A DNA stretch of 64,000 bases from Janthinobacterium sp. PC23-8 (GTDB lineage: Bacteria > Pseudomonadota > Gammaproteobacteria > Burkholderiales > Burkholderiaceae_D): the NCBI RefSeq assembly GCF_002250505.1, contig NZ_NJGY01000001.1, positions 3,411,230-3,475,229 of the forward strand, in the 5' to 3' direction. Both the position numbers and the translations under genes were made by a program. The notes under the pieces were generated by a model. That model worked only from the letters and a program-made list of their open reading frames with translations, was not told the origin of the DNA and did not search any database. Positions within the stretch are counted from its first letter, which is position 1, and each line of letters starts with the position of its first letter. Positions 9,058-19,260 of this stretch are shown in pieces.

Positions 9058-9633
9058 ATGGCAATCAGTCTGCAAAAAGGCGGCAACGTCAACCTGAGCA
9101 AGGAAGCTCCCGGCATCACCAAAATGACCATCGGCCTGGGCTGGGATGCGCGCGCCACCGATGGCGCCGCTTTCGACATCGACGGTTCGATCTTCCTGCT
9201 GAAAGCCGACGGCAAGGTTCGCGCCGACGTCGACATGATTTTCTACAACAACCTGAAGTCGAGCGACGGCTCCGTCACCCACTCGGGCGACAACACCACC
9301 GGCGCCGGTGATGGCGATGATGAAACCGTCACCGTCGACCTGTCGACCGTGCCAGCCGAGGTCGACAAGATCGCCGTCTGCGTGACGATCCACGATGCCG
9401 AAGCGCGCAAGCAGAACTTCGGCATGGTCTCGAAAGCCTATGTGCGTTGCATCAATGCCAGTGGCAACACGGAAATTGCCCGCTTCGACCTGTCGGAAGA
9501 CGGCTCGACCGAAACGGCGATGGTCTTCGGTGAAATCTACCGCAACGGCGCCGATTGGAAATTCAAGGCCATCGGCCAGGGCTACAAGGGCGGCCTGGGC
9601 CCACTCGCCGCCTCGTTCGGCGTCGGCGTATAA
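9058..9633 (+). CDS. TerD-family calcium-binding stress protein (first copy)
   Basis: 191 residues, typical TerD/TerE/CABP length. Opens with a short strand region (ISLQKGGNVNLSKEAPGI) and GLGWDARATDG. The calcium-binding loop GDNTTGAGDGDDE at about residues 79-91 is intact, as is the later NFGMVSKAYVRCIN. Cytoplasmic. TerD proteins are part of tellurite/stress-associated ter systems, usually with TerC; the exact biochemical job is not established. ATG at 9058 has AGGAG about 9 bp upstream. 152 bp after DUF475, with a GC hairpin (8973-8994) in between; 76 bp before the second copy. Confidence 0.92.
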   Translation: MAISLQKGGNVNLSKEAPGITKMTIGLGWDARATDGAAFDIDGSIFLLKADGKVRADVDMIFYNNLKSSDGSVTHSGDNTTGAGDGDDETVTVDLSTVPAEVDKIAVCVTIHDAEARKQNFGMVSKAYVRCINASGNTEIARFDLSEDGSTETAMVFGEIYRNGADWKFKAIGQGYKGGLGPLAASFGVGV

Positions 9634-9709
9634 GTCGCCAGGCGCGGCCTTTCCGGCCTGAACCGGCGGCAAGCCGGTATCATCAACCATGCAAACAGGA
9701 GTTATGCCT

Positions 9710-10291
9710 ATGTCAGTCAATTTGAGCAAGGGCCAGAAGATTTCTCTGGACAAGGAAGCTGGCACCAGCCTGTCCCGCATTACCATGGGCCTGGGCTGGG
9801 ATTCGGTCAAGACCAAGGGTTTCCTCGGTTTTGGCTCGAAGACCGAAGCGGTCGACCTGGACGCCTCGTGCGTGATGTTTGACGACAGCAACAAGGTGTC
9901 CGATATCGTCTGGTTCCGCCAGCTGAAAAGCCGTGACGGCAGCATTGTGCACACGGGCGACAACCGCACCGGTGCGGGCGACGGCGACGACGAGCAGATC
10001 AATGTCGACCTGGCCAATGTGCCGGCCGGCGTGAAAAGCCTGGTGTTTACCGTCAACAGCTTTACCGGCCAGAACTTCTCGCAGGTGGAGAACGCCTATT
10101 GCCGCATTTTGAATGCCAGCAATAGCCAGGAAATCGCGCGTTTCAACCTGTCGGTTCAGGGCGCCCACACGGCGCAGATCATGGCCAGGCTGTACCGCCA
10201 TAACGGCGAATGGAAAATGCACGCGATCGGCGAAAACGGCAATGGCCGTACCTTCGACGATCTAATGCCGCAGATCACCGTGCACTTATAA
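9710..10291 (+). CDS. TerD-family calcium-binding stress protein (second copy)
   Basis: 193 residues from the ATG at 9710, the third of three in-frame ATGs (9689, 9704, 9710), chosen because AGGAG at 9697-9701 has an 8-bp spacing to it. Same fold as the preceding gene with GLGWDSVKTKGFLGFG and the calcium loop GDNRTGAGDGDDE. It differs clearly from the first copy and carries an extra glycine-rich insertion near residues 35-42, so the pair is an old duplication or two subfamilies (TerD and TerZ/TerE-like) rather than a recent copy. Transcription probably ends at the strong terminator at 10351-10387. Confidence 0.92.
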   Translation: MSVNLSKGQKISLDKEAGTSLSRITMGLGWDSVKTKGFLGFGSKTEAVDLDASCVMFDDSNKVSDIVWFRQLKSRDGSIVHTGDNRTGAGDGDDEQINVDLANVPAGVKSLVFTVNSFTGQNFSQVENAYCRILNASNSQEIARFNLSVQGAHTAQIMARLYRHNGEWKMHAIGENGNGRTFDDLMPQITVHL

Positions 10292-10350
10292 GGCGCAGCG
10301 GGCGGGGACGGACCGGATACCGTATCCTTTCCGCTGCTCCATGCTCGACC

Positions 10351-10387
10351 ATGGCCCCACGAGCAATCGTGCGGGCCATTTTCTTTT
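10351..10387 (+). terminator. Rho-independent terminator after the TerD genes
   Basis: The left arm ATGGCCC/CACGA (10351-10362) pairs with TCGTG/C/GGGCCAT (10367-10379) around a GCAA loop, with one bulged C, followed by TTTTCTTTT. It lies between the convergent TerD gene and the CPBP/permease gene and points rightward. Confidence 0.85.
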
Positions 10388-10391
10388 CAGT

Positions 10392-12715
10392 TCAGAACAG
10401 TGCAAACTGGCAGGCCAGCAGCACCGCGTTATAGACTCCATGCACCAGCATCGGAGCCAGCAGCGCGCCGCTTTTCTCATGGGCCCAGCCCGTGCACAGT
10501 CCCAGCACGAACACCGGCAGCATCGATGCCGGCGGGTGGACGATGGCAAAGATGGCCGCGCCGATCATGATCGCCTGCCAGGCCGGCAGCGAGCGGCGCA
10601 GGCCGCCCTGGATCAGGCCGCGGAAAATGAATTCCTCGCACAGGGGCGCGGCCAGCACCGCCAGCGCGCTCAGCCACAGCCAGCTCCAGCGGCCATCGAG
10701 CAGGGGCGACGCCGGTGGCGCCAGGCCGTACGCGTGCAGCAGCATGGTGTAGCCGACGCCGGTCACGGCGGCCAGCGCGGCGCCGGCCAGCACCAGACGC
10801 CAGACGGGGCGGCCCTGCCGAATGTGCGGCACGCCAGCGGCCTTGCTGCGCCAGTAGACCAGGCGCGTCATGGCATAGGTCAGCGCGCCGGCGATGCCGA
10901 AGGCCATGGCTATCTGCTGCAAGTCCGGCGGACCTTCGCCTTTGAGCAACAGCAAGGCCAGCACCTGCAGCACGAAAAACAGCATGGCGGCCATCAGGCC
11001 GTCGGCGAACGAGACGCGCGCCGGCGGCGAGGCGGCCGGGTCCAGCAGATACGGCACTTCGTCGCGCGCCTTTTGCCACAAGGCAATGGCCAGCGCGCCA
11101 GTGAGCACCACGAACACCAGTTGCTGCACCACGCTGCCGGCCGCCAGTGCGGCGATATACAAGCCTGTCAGCAGCATGTACAGATACATATAGGTCGGGC
11201 GCATTTTCGCCGACGCTTCGGTGGCCAGCGGGTCGCTGGCAAACACGCCCAGCGCCACGCCGATCACCGCATACAGGGCAATGCCGGCCAGCGCCAGCAG
11301 CATCAGCCCCGCCATGTCCCAGCGCCAGGCGGGCATCCACGCCAGTGCCGCGCCAAACAGGATGACGGGATAGACCATCGCCAGCACGGCCCACAGCTGC
11401 GCCTTTTCGCGCAAGGCCTGCTCCACGCCGACGGGGAAGGTGTACAGCAGCCACAGCGAACTGCCCTCCTTGTTCAGGTTCTGGAAGGCCGACATCATCA
11501 GGGTGTAGGTGCCGAGGAAAAAGCCGGTCGAGGCCAGCAGGGCAGGGCTGTCGAGCAGGCCGTGCAAATCCTTCAGGCGACCGGTGAAGGCGACCTGGCC
11601 GCCCAGTATCAGCAAGGGCAGGAACATGGTTTGCACCAGGAAATTGCGGTCGCGTGCGAGCAAAGTCAGCTCGCGTCGCTGGATCACGCTGCCGATCTGC
11701 CAGCGGCCAGGCTGGGCCTGGGCTGCCCTGGCCGTCTTGCGCACGCTGGCGCGCTGGCCTGAACCGACCACGCCGTGGCGCAACTGATGCCGCAGAATCG
11801 CCATGCCCAGTGCCAGCAAGAGCAGCAATTGCGCCAGCAAGGCGGTCGCAGCCAGCACGGCAGCGCCGGCATCGCGCGCATTGAGGGCGGCGACGATCAG
11901 GCCGGGCGGCGTCCAGCTGATCCAGGACGGAAGTGAAGCAATTGCGCCGAAGATAAAACCGCTCTTCCCCATGCCGAAGGACATGCCGGCATACAGCGGG
12001 AAGATCGCCATAATCGAAATGAGCGCCTGCAGATTGGCCAGCTTCGATGGCGCCAGCGACAGGCGAACACCGGTGTCGACCAGCGTGCGCAGCATGGCGG
12101 CCGGCAGCAACAGGGCCAGGCTGGCCGCCAGCGCCACGACCGGCGAGAGCCAGCTCAGGCCCGAATACCAGGCGATCATGGTGGTGCTGGGCAGCACGGC
12201 CAGCACGCCCACCGGATTGGCCACGCTGCGCTCGACCACGCGCGCCCACAGCACGGTGCTGGTCGAGGCGGGCAGGGTGACCAGCCATTCCAGGTCCCAG
12301 TCCGGGCGCGCCAGGTCGCCGGCGCCCAGCGGCACGAGCACGCTGACCAGCCACATCAGGCTCAGCTGGAACGTCAGGCCGGCCAGCAGCGCCGTGCTGA
12401 ACGGCGTGCTCTTCAGTTGCGCGATCATGTGCGCGGTCACGGCCGGGATGGCGTCTGGCAGGCTGCAGGCAGCCACGGCGTCAAGCTGGCAATGCAGATT
12501 GAGCACGCTGTCGCGGGCGATGTGTCCGAACGAAAACAGCATCGGCGCCAGCAGCAACACGCCGATGATCCAGCGGCCGCGCCGCTTGCCAGCTGTGGCC
12601 GCGCGGCTGTTGCCGGCCGGGCGGCGCTGGAACATGGCCCCCCTCAAGTTGAGCAAACGCCGCAGCCGCAGCCGGGTCAGCAGCCAGATCGCCTGCAAGG
12701 CCGATGGCGGCGCCA

Positions 12716-12719
<4 letters not shown>
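10392..12719 (-). CDS. ABC transporter permease fused to CPBP intramembrane protease
   Basis: 775 residues with two parts. About residues 1-530 are a multi-helix ABC exporter permease, with a membrane-proximal start rich in Arg and long hydrophobic runs. About 560-775 is a CPBP (Abi/CAAX-type) membrane metalloprotease domain with the EE-x-x-x-R motif as EEFIFRG near residue 695, a histidine in FAIVHPP near 730, and a further one in MLVHGVYNAV near 765, the expected metal ligands. The start overlaps the stop of the upstream ATPase gene by 4 bp, so it is the membrane partner of that ATPase. The substrate is unknown. Its stop faces the TerD terminator. Confidence 0.85.
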
Positions 12720-13459
<740 letters not shown>

Positions 13460-13505
13460 GGTACGCCTGGTCAATAAAATCAATACACGATGATAACGCC
13501 GCCAG

Positions 13506-14195
13506 TCAGCTGGCAGCAAATGCGGCCAGCAAACGCTGCTGGCCAGCGGGCGTGACACGCAGCGCGCGACTGTCGAGTTCGCGTTCGGCCCAGCCCTGGC
13601 GCAGTGCCAGTTGCAGCACGGCCGCGCCCAGCGCGCCACCGAGGTGAAAGCGCCGCTCGCTCCAGTCCAGGCAGGCGCAGGCAAAGCGGCGCCGCTGGCC
13701 GGCCAGCGGCGCCACGGCAAGGCCCAGCGCCGCCATGCCGGTGGTGCCCGCTACACTCAGGCGGTAGTTGCCGTCGTCGCCAAGCAGCCACTGCTGCGCC
13801 AGCAACTGGTCGTGCAGGGCCACGGCCACCGTACCGGCCATATGGTCGTAGCAGGTGCGCGCATGGCGCAGGCGCTCCGGCGTGGAAGGCGTAAACAAGG
13901 GGCGAGCAACACCGGCCACCACCAGCAGCGCTTCGAGCGCCTGCGCCACTTCGCCACTGGCCAGGCGGTAATAGCGGTGCTTGCCCTGCGCCAGCACGGA
14001 TAGCAAGCCGTCCTTGCACAGCCGGCTCAGATGGGCGCTGGCGGTCGATGCAGCGACCTCGGCCAGCACCGCCAGTTCTGTTGCCGTGCGCGCATGGCCG
14101 TCGAGCAGGCTGCACAGCATGCGCGCGCGGGCAGGCTCGGCAATCGCGCCGGCCAGTTGCGCCAGGCCGGTGTCGGCATGAGTGGTGACATCCAT
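13506..14195 (-). CDS. ArsR-family winged-helix transcriptional regulator
   Basis: 229 residues from the ATG at 14195, which has GGGAG about 7 bp upstream; an in-frame ATG further out (14249) lacks one. N-terminal winged helix (about 10-95) with EPARARMLCSLLDGHARTA and STASAHLSRLCKDGLL as recognition helix, then YYRLASGEVAQALE. The C-terminal 130 residues form an extra domain of unknown ligand, as in the longer ArsR proteins of this type. No Cys-x-Cys metal site is seen, so a metal sensor is unlikely. Divergent from the P450-like gene with 76 bp between, which is probably its target. Confidence 0.85.
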   Translation of the reverse strand: MDVTTHADTGLAQLAGAIAEPARARMLCSLLDGHARTATELAVLAEVAASTASAHLSRLCKDGLLSVLAQGKHRYYRLASGEVAQALEALLVVAGVARPLFTPSTPERLRHARTCYDHMAGTVAVALHDQLLAQQWLLGDDGNYRLSVAGTTGMAALGLAVAPLAGQRRRFACACLDWSERRFHLGGALGAAVLQLALRQGWAERELDSRALRVTPAGQQRLLAAFAAS

Positions 14196-14271
14196 GATTC
14201 GCTCCCGGGCGAAGTATTGAGGTGGAAGGGCCAGCATACTCGCGTCCATTCATCACTGCAATGGAGTTGCC

Positions 14272-15246
14272 ATGTTTCCCCACGATCCCGACCATCTGCT
14301 GGCCGCCGTCACGCACGCCGCCCCTGACGCTTACTACCGCCGCCTGGCGGACGGTCCGCCGCTGCGCTTTGATGCCGCACTGGACTGCTGGCTGGCGACC
14401 GGCAGCGGCGTGCGCGCCGTGCTCGAGCATGCCAACTTGCGCGTGCGGCCAGTCGCGTTGCCGGTGCCCTTGCATCTGACCGGCACGGCTTGCGGCGCGA
14501 TCTTTGCCGAACTGGCGCGCATGACTGATGGCGCGCGCCACGCCGCAGCCAGGCAGGCGCTGATGCGTGAGCTGGCACAGGTCGATATGGCCGCCTTGTA
14601 TGTCGATACGGTGTGCCTGGCGGGCGACCATCTGCCGCTCAGCGCCGGGCAATTGAACACCCTGATCTTTGAGGTGCCCCTGTTGGCCGTGGCGCAGCTG
14701 CTGGGTTTTGTGCCGGCCGACGGGCCACAGATTGCCGGGTGGACGCAGGACGTTGTCGCCGCCCTGCCGGTGACGGCCGACAGCGCCACCATGGCGCGCG
14801 CCGAGCTGGCGGCCACTAATTTGCTGGCGGCGTTCAGCATTTTGCGTCCCGACGCTGACGCTAATCAAAGGGCAAACCTGATCGGCTTGCTGATGCAGAC
14901 CTGCGAAGCGACGGCGGCTCTGTTGGGCAACAGCGTGCTGGCGCTGCGCGCATCGCGGGCGCCTGTGTTGGCGATCCACAATACGCGCCGTTTTGCCGCC
15001 TGCGATGTGGCGCTGGAAGGGGTGACGATACGCGAGGGGCAAATGGTGCTGGTGCTGCTGGCCGGCGAGGCGATGGGTTTTGGCCATGGCGTGCATCGTT
15101 GTCCGGGGCAGGCGGTGGCGCAGACCATCGTTGCGGCCATTCTGTCGGCCTGGTCCGGGGCGCTGGCGCGCTTGACGTTGCACTGGCATTACCGTGCTTC
15201 GCCGAATGCCCGCATCCCGGTATTTGGCGATGCAGGTGCCGCATGA
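14272..15246 (+). CDS. Short cytochrome P450-like protein
   Basis: 324 residues, against about 400 for a bacterial P450. The heme-thiolate loop is intact: FGHGVHRCPG near residues 270-279 with the axial Cys at 277. An I-helix-like stretch (MQTCEATAALLGN) lies near 205-217 and the strand DVALEGVTIREGQMVLVLL is typical. Two normal elements look deleted: the K-helix E-x-x-R that should follow the I/J region, and the meander between the LVLLAG strand and the Cys loop. Whether it is a working monooxygenase is doubtful. No ferredoxin gene is nearby. The divergent ArsR-type gene probably regulates it. Confidence 0.75.
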   Translation: MFPHDPDHLLAAVTHAAPDAYYRRLADGPPLRFDAALDCWLATGSGVRAVLEHANLRVRPVALPVPLHLTGTACGAIFAELARMTDGARHAAARQALMRELAQVDMAALYVDTVCLAGDHLPLSAGQLNTLIFEVPLLAVAQLLGFVPADGPQIAGWTQDVVAALPVTADSATMARAELAATNLLAAFSILRPDADANQRANLIGLLMQTCEATAALLGNSVLALRASRAPVLAIHNTRRFAACDVALEGVTIREGQMVLVLLAGEAMGFGHGVHRCPGQAVAQTIVAAILSAWSGALARLTLHWHYRASPNARIPVFGDAGAA

Positions 15247-15318
15247 TCGTCGTGCTGCGCGACTATGGCTTGCACGAGCGGGAACAGGCGCCGCCGGACA
15301 GCCGTTGCCGCCACCATC

Positions 15319-15765
15319 CTAGTGCTTGAGCGCGCCTTGCGTGATCTTGACCTTGACGCGGTAGACGGGCAGGGGCGCATCGACTGGCGGTGGCGTGGCC
15401 GGATCGACATCAAGCAAAGTGAAGGTCAGGTGATTGATGGTGATGGAACTGGCGCCATTGGGCATGGAATCGGACAGCACCAGGTCGGTGGCGCCGGCGC
15501 TGTGCAGCAGGGTAAAGCTGTAACTGACATAGCCTTTCCAGACGCACACGGCGCCGGCGCGGCAGCGGCTGTCGTTGACACGGTCGAGTTTCAGGGTGTC
15601 GGTGGCGGTGATGGCGACCTGCTCGCCGGGCGAGAGCACGTGGGTGACGCTGCGCGGCGTATTGTGCGCCTCGCCGCTGCTGCTGGCGGCGCCGCAGCCG
15701 GCCAAGGCCAGACACAGCATCAACGGCCAGAATATGGTTTGTAACAAGTGATTGCGGTAATGCAT
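15319..15765 (-). CDS. Hypothetical lipoprotein
   Basis: 148 residues from the ATG at 15765 (AAAGGAA upstream; a more distant in-frame ATG at 15804 has no such site). Signal peptide ending in LALAGC, so a lipid-anchored protein. The mature part has two Cys in SRCRAGAVCVWKG, likely a disulfide, and is otherwise beta-rich, with a Pro-rich stretch (ATPPPVDAPLP) before the C-terminus. The C-x-x-x-x-x-C-x-W pattern resembles a small family of exported proteins of unknown function. It stands alone, tail to tail with the P450-like gene. Confidence 0.7.
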   Translation of the reverse strand: MHYRNHLLQTIFWPLMLCLALAGCGAASSSGEAHNTPRSVTHVLSPGEQVAITATDTLKLDRVNDSRCRAGAVCVWKGYVSYSFTLLHSAGATDLVLSDSMPNGASSITINHLTFTLLDVDPATPPPVDAPLPVYRVKVKITQGALKH

Positions 15766-15903
15766 GCTTTTCCTTTCAGATAGCGTCCTCTGTGTGGTAT
15801 TCAAGGATGAGACTGGTGATCATAGCAAAATGATATTTTTGCGGCGCACGCCTGGTGTGCGGCGATGGCGTAGAATGGCTGTTTTGAAAATCAGGAAACA
15901 ACC

Positions 15904-16167
15904 ATGAAAAAAACCGCCCTGGCGAAAAGCGATGCCAAGAAGTTGATGGGGAAAATGAATGTTCCCGGCGCCGGCGCCTTCGGCAAAGAAGCGGTGGTCG
16001 TTGACCGCCGCGAACAGCGCAAGCGCGACCAGGCCCTGGGCCTGGTGCCGTTCGCCGTCAAACTCAACAGCGATCTGGTATTGCAGTTGCAAACCCTGGC
16101 CAAGGAGCGTGGCGCGGACCTGAACGAGGTCGTGGCCGAAGTGCTCGCCAAGGGCCTGACGGCTTAA
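15904..16167 (+). CDS. Small basic protein of unknown function (possible ribbon-helix-helix fold)
   Basis: 87 residues, not recognised. Lys/Arg-rich first half (MKKTALAKSDAKKLM, then VVDRREQRKRDQ), followed by VPFAVKLNSDLVLQLQTLAKERG and a second helix ending NEVVAEVLAKGL. The strand-helix-helix pattern of the second half is like an Arc/MetJ-type DNA-binding fold; this is inference. A good AGGAAA lies before the ATG, and a strong bidirectional terminator follows 3 bp after the stop, both supporting a real gene. It sits convergent to rpoH. Confidence 0.65.
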   Translation: MKKTALAKSDAKKLMGKMNVPGAGAFGKEAVVVDRREQRKRDQALGLVPFAVKLNSDLVLQLQTLAKERGADLNEVVAEVLAKGLTA

Positions 16168-16170
16168 AAC

Positions 16171-16196
16171 AAAAGGCGCCTTGCGGCGCCTTTTTG
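16171..16196. terminator. Bidirectional terminator between the small protein gene and rpoH
   Basis: AAAAGGCGCC (16171-16180), TTGC loop, GGCGCCTTTTT (16185-16195). The perfect stem is flanked by A-run and T-run, so it can serve both the rightward gene ending at 16167 and leftward rpoH ending at 16214. Confidence 0.9.
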
Positions 16197-16213
16197 CTGC
16201 ATGCCGAGCGACC

Positions 16214-17104
<891 letters not shown>

Positions 17105-17256
17105 GTTTACTCCTCGTAGTCTTGCTCGTTCCATACGGCCCTGCCACACGGCAGGGACCAGTTTCGTTCTTTTTTACTGTATCCGGTCTTGCGGTTTGCA
17201 ACGGGCGCCGCCATCTTTATCTGGCGGCCATGGCCTCGCTGCAAACGCCATGACAT

Positions 17257-17286
17257 ATATTAGCACTCTCTGGTGGAGAGTGCCAA
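17257..17286 (-). promoter_or_regulatory. CIRCE operator overlapping the rpoH sigma-70 promoter
   Basis: On the plus strand TTAGCACTC (17260-17268), nine bases, GAGTGCCAA (17278-17286). This is the CIRCE inverted repeat with its exact 9-bp spacer and one mismatch between the arms, the binding site of the repressor HrcA. Read leftward, the same DNA gives -35 TTGGCA (17286-17281), an 18-bp spacer and -10 TAATAT (17262-17257). The operator thus covers the whole promoter. It lies about 155 bp upstream of rpoH, the only gene it can serve in that direction. Confidence 0.85.
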
Positions 17287-17587
17287 TCAGCTGGTCCAAT
17301 CACTTCGATAGCCAAAATACTATGGCGTTTGAAAGGTTGATGGCGTCTGTTGATTAAGCTCTTGCTGTGGGGGCGAGCGTCAGTGTGCGCCCAAAATGGC
17401 TGACTTGAAAGCGCCGCACAGTAGTCCACGTCAACTATGGCGGAACTGCATTTTGTTCCCTATGGCAATGTCAAGATTCTACGCAGACTAACTGAAGTGA
17501 GCCTTAAGAATACTTGTCAGAAATCAAGGGTATTGCGAATAGGAAATAGAGAGGTGGACGGCGCCGGCAGCGCCGCCCAGGTTTGCT
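17287..17587. other. Gap between the rpoH promoter and ftsX stop
   Basis: About 300 bp with no convincing coding frame or RNA. Base composition is less GC-rich than the flanking genes. A CTTGAAA at about 17405 looks like a heat-shock -35 but has no good -10 partner. Read-through from ftsX would pass here into rpoH. Confidence 0.5.
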
Positions 17588-18508
17588 TCAGTTCACGCTC
17601 GCCAGGTGGCGCTGCACGCACAGGAAGGCGCCGATCAGGCCCAGGCCCGCGCTGAGGGCCAGCAAGCCCGCCATCGGCAGTGGCGCGAGCGGCGTCATCT
17701 GGAATTCGGAAGCATACAGGCGGGCAAATTCGGCAATCGCCGTATTGAGCGGCTGCAGGGCCAGCGCCACGCCACCCAGGGCCAGCGCGCCGGCGCACAG
17801 ACCCAGCAGCGCGCCCGTATAGTAGAACGGCCGGTGGATAAAGGTGTCGGTGGCGCCGATCAGTTTCGAGATGCTGATCTCGTCGCGTTGCGTCATGACC
17901 TGCAGGCGGATGGTATTGAACACCACCGCGATCACGGCCACGCCCAGGGTAATGGCCAGCAGCAGCAGCACCAGGCGCAGCACGCCCAGAAGGGCCGCCA
18001 GGCGCTTGACCCAGGCCGAATCGACTTGCGCCGATTCCACGCCGGGCAGCTGGCGCAGCAGTTCGGCCACCGCATCGACCTCCTGCGCTTCGGTAGCGGT
18101 ATTGAACGCGTTCAGTTTCAGCACATAACTGTCGGGCAGCGGGTTGTCGCCCAGGGTGTTGAGCACGTCAGCCAGGCCACTCTTGCTTTTCAGCGATTCG
18201 AGCGCGTCCTCGCGGGGAATGAAGACAATCCTGGCTTTCGGGTCGTGCACGATCTTGCGCATCTCGCCGGCCAGGCCGCTGGCCTGCGCGCGTGGCGTAT
18301 CGATTTTCATGAACACGCTGATTTCCGGGGCGACCGACATCTGCTCCGACATCGGACGCACATTGTCGAGCATGGTCAGGCCGGCGAACGGCAGCGACAG
18401 GGCGATCGCCACCACGAAAACGTTGAGCAGAAAGCCGCCGGGCGACTTGCGTAAATGAATCAGCGCCGAACCGAGCGCAAAGCGGTGTTGGCGGAACCAG
18501 CCTCTCAT
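17588..18508 (-). CDS. ftsX: Cell division protein FtsX
   Basis: 306 residues. Permease-like partner of FtsE in the divisome; the FtsEX complex controls periplasmic peptidoglycan hydrolases during septation. It has a cytoplasmic basic N-terminus, one hydrophobic helix (about 25-48), a periplasmic domain (about 50-165), then three C-terminal membrane helices including RLVLLLLAITLGVAVIAV. TQRDEISISKLIGATDTFI is the typical FtsX run. Its start overlaps the ftsE stop by 4 bp. rpoH follows about 480 bp downstream, a conserved order in proteobacteria. Confidence 0.95.
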   Translation of the reverse strand: MRGWFRQHRFALGSALIHLRKSPGGFLLNVFVVAIALSLPFAGLTMLDNVRPMSEQMSVAPEISVFMKIDTPRAQASGLAGEMRKIVHDPKARIVFIPREDALESLKSKSGLADVLNTLGDNPLPDSYVLKLNAFNTATEAQEVDAVAELLRQLPGVESAQVDSAWVKRLAALLGVLRLVLLLLAITLGVAVIAVVFNTIRLQVMTQRDEISISKLIGATDTFIHRPFYYTGALLGLCAGALALGGVALALQPLNTAIAEFARLYASEFQMTPLAPLPMAGLLALSAGLGLIGAFLCVQRHLASVN

Positions 18509-19248
18509 GCGTCTTCTCCTTGCGCGTCGCCATCATCGGGCTTGGGCGCGAAGTCGGGGTCGGGGGCGGCAAACACGGGCGCTTCGGTGGCCTTGTCGAT
18601 GGCCACCAGCTGGCCGTTTTTCAGGTGGATCACGCGCGCGGCGGCGTCGAGCATCTGTTCGTCATGGCTGGAAATGAGGCAAGTCACCCCCACCGAGTGG
18701 AACGCTTTGAGCGCTTCGAGCACCTTGTTGGCGCTGGCGCGGTCCAGGTTGGCCGTCGGTTCGTCGGCCAGGATGATTTGCGGGCGGTTGACGATGGCGC
18801 GCGCGATCGACACGCGCTGCTGCTCGCCGCCGGACAGCGACAGCGGGCGGGCCAATGCACGGTCGAGCAGGCCGACCTTGTCGAGCGCGCGGCGCGCGCG
18901 CTGCTCGGCGGCCACCTTGTGCGCGCCCACCACCAGCAGCGGCAACATCACATTGGCCAAAATGGAGCGGTCATTCAACAGTTTCTGCTGCTGGAAGATC
19001 AGGCCCATATTGCGCCGCAAAAAGGGGACGCCGGCCGGTTTCAGCCTGGCCATGTCCTGGCCATTGACGATCAGCTTGCCTGAAGTCGGGCGTTCCATGG
19101 CGGCGATCATTTTCAGCAGGGTGGATTTGCCGGCGCCGGACGGCCCGGCCAGGAACACCAGCTCGCCTTTGGCGATGTTCAGCGAAATGTCGTTCAGGGC
19201 CACGGCATCGGAAGAGTATTGCTTGGAGACGTGCTGGAATTGAATCAT
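18505..19248 (-). CDS. ftsE: Cell division ATP-binding protein FtsE
   Basis: 247 residues. ABC ATPase with Walker A GPSGAGKSTLLK (residues about 36-47), signature LSLSGGEQQRVSIARA (about 136-151), Walker B ILADEPTANLD, and switch His in SSHDEQ. The first 220 residues match FtsE; about 25 extra C-terminal residues, acidic and Pro-rich (APDPDFAPKPDDGDAQ), form a tail longer than in E. coli. Works with FtsX, whose gene overlaps by 4 bp. ftsY lies 12 bp upstream, giving the operon ftsY-ftsE-ftsX. Confidence 0.95.
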   Translation of the reverse strand: MIQFQHVSKQYSSDAVALNDISLNIAKGELVFLAGPSGAGKSTLLKMIAAMERPTSGKLIVNGQDMARLKPAGVPFLRRNMGLIFQQQKLLNDRSILANVMLPLLVVGAHKVAAEQRARRALDKVGLLDRALARPLSLSGGEQQRVSIARAIVNRPQIILADEPTANLDRASANKVLEALKAFHSVGVTCLISSHDEQMLDAAARVIHLKNGQLVAIDKATEAPVFAAPDPDFAPKPDDGDAQGEDA

Positions 19249-19260
19249 GTGGTGGGTGGC

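Noticed and set aside
10341..11762. Rightward frame of about 470 codons across the ABC/CPBP gene
   Set aside because: Low-complexity Gln/His/Arg composition with no domain; opposite to a membrane protein with clear motifs.
17404..17432. Sigma-32-like -35 (CTTGAAA) in the ftsX-rpoH gap
   Set aside because: The partner -10 is poor (only a CCACGT-like match) and it points away from rpoH and into ftsX antisense.
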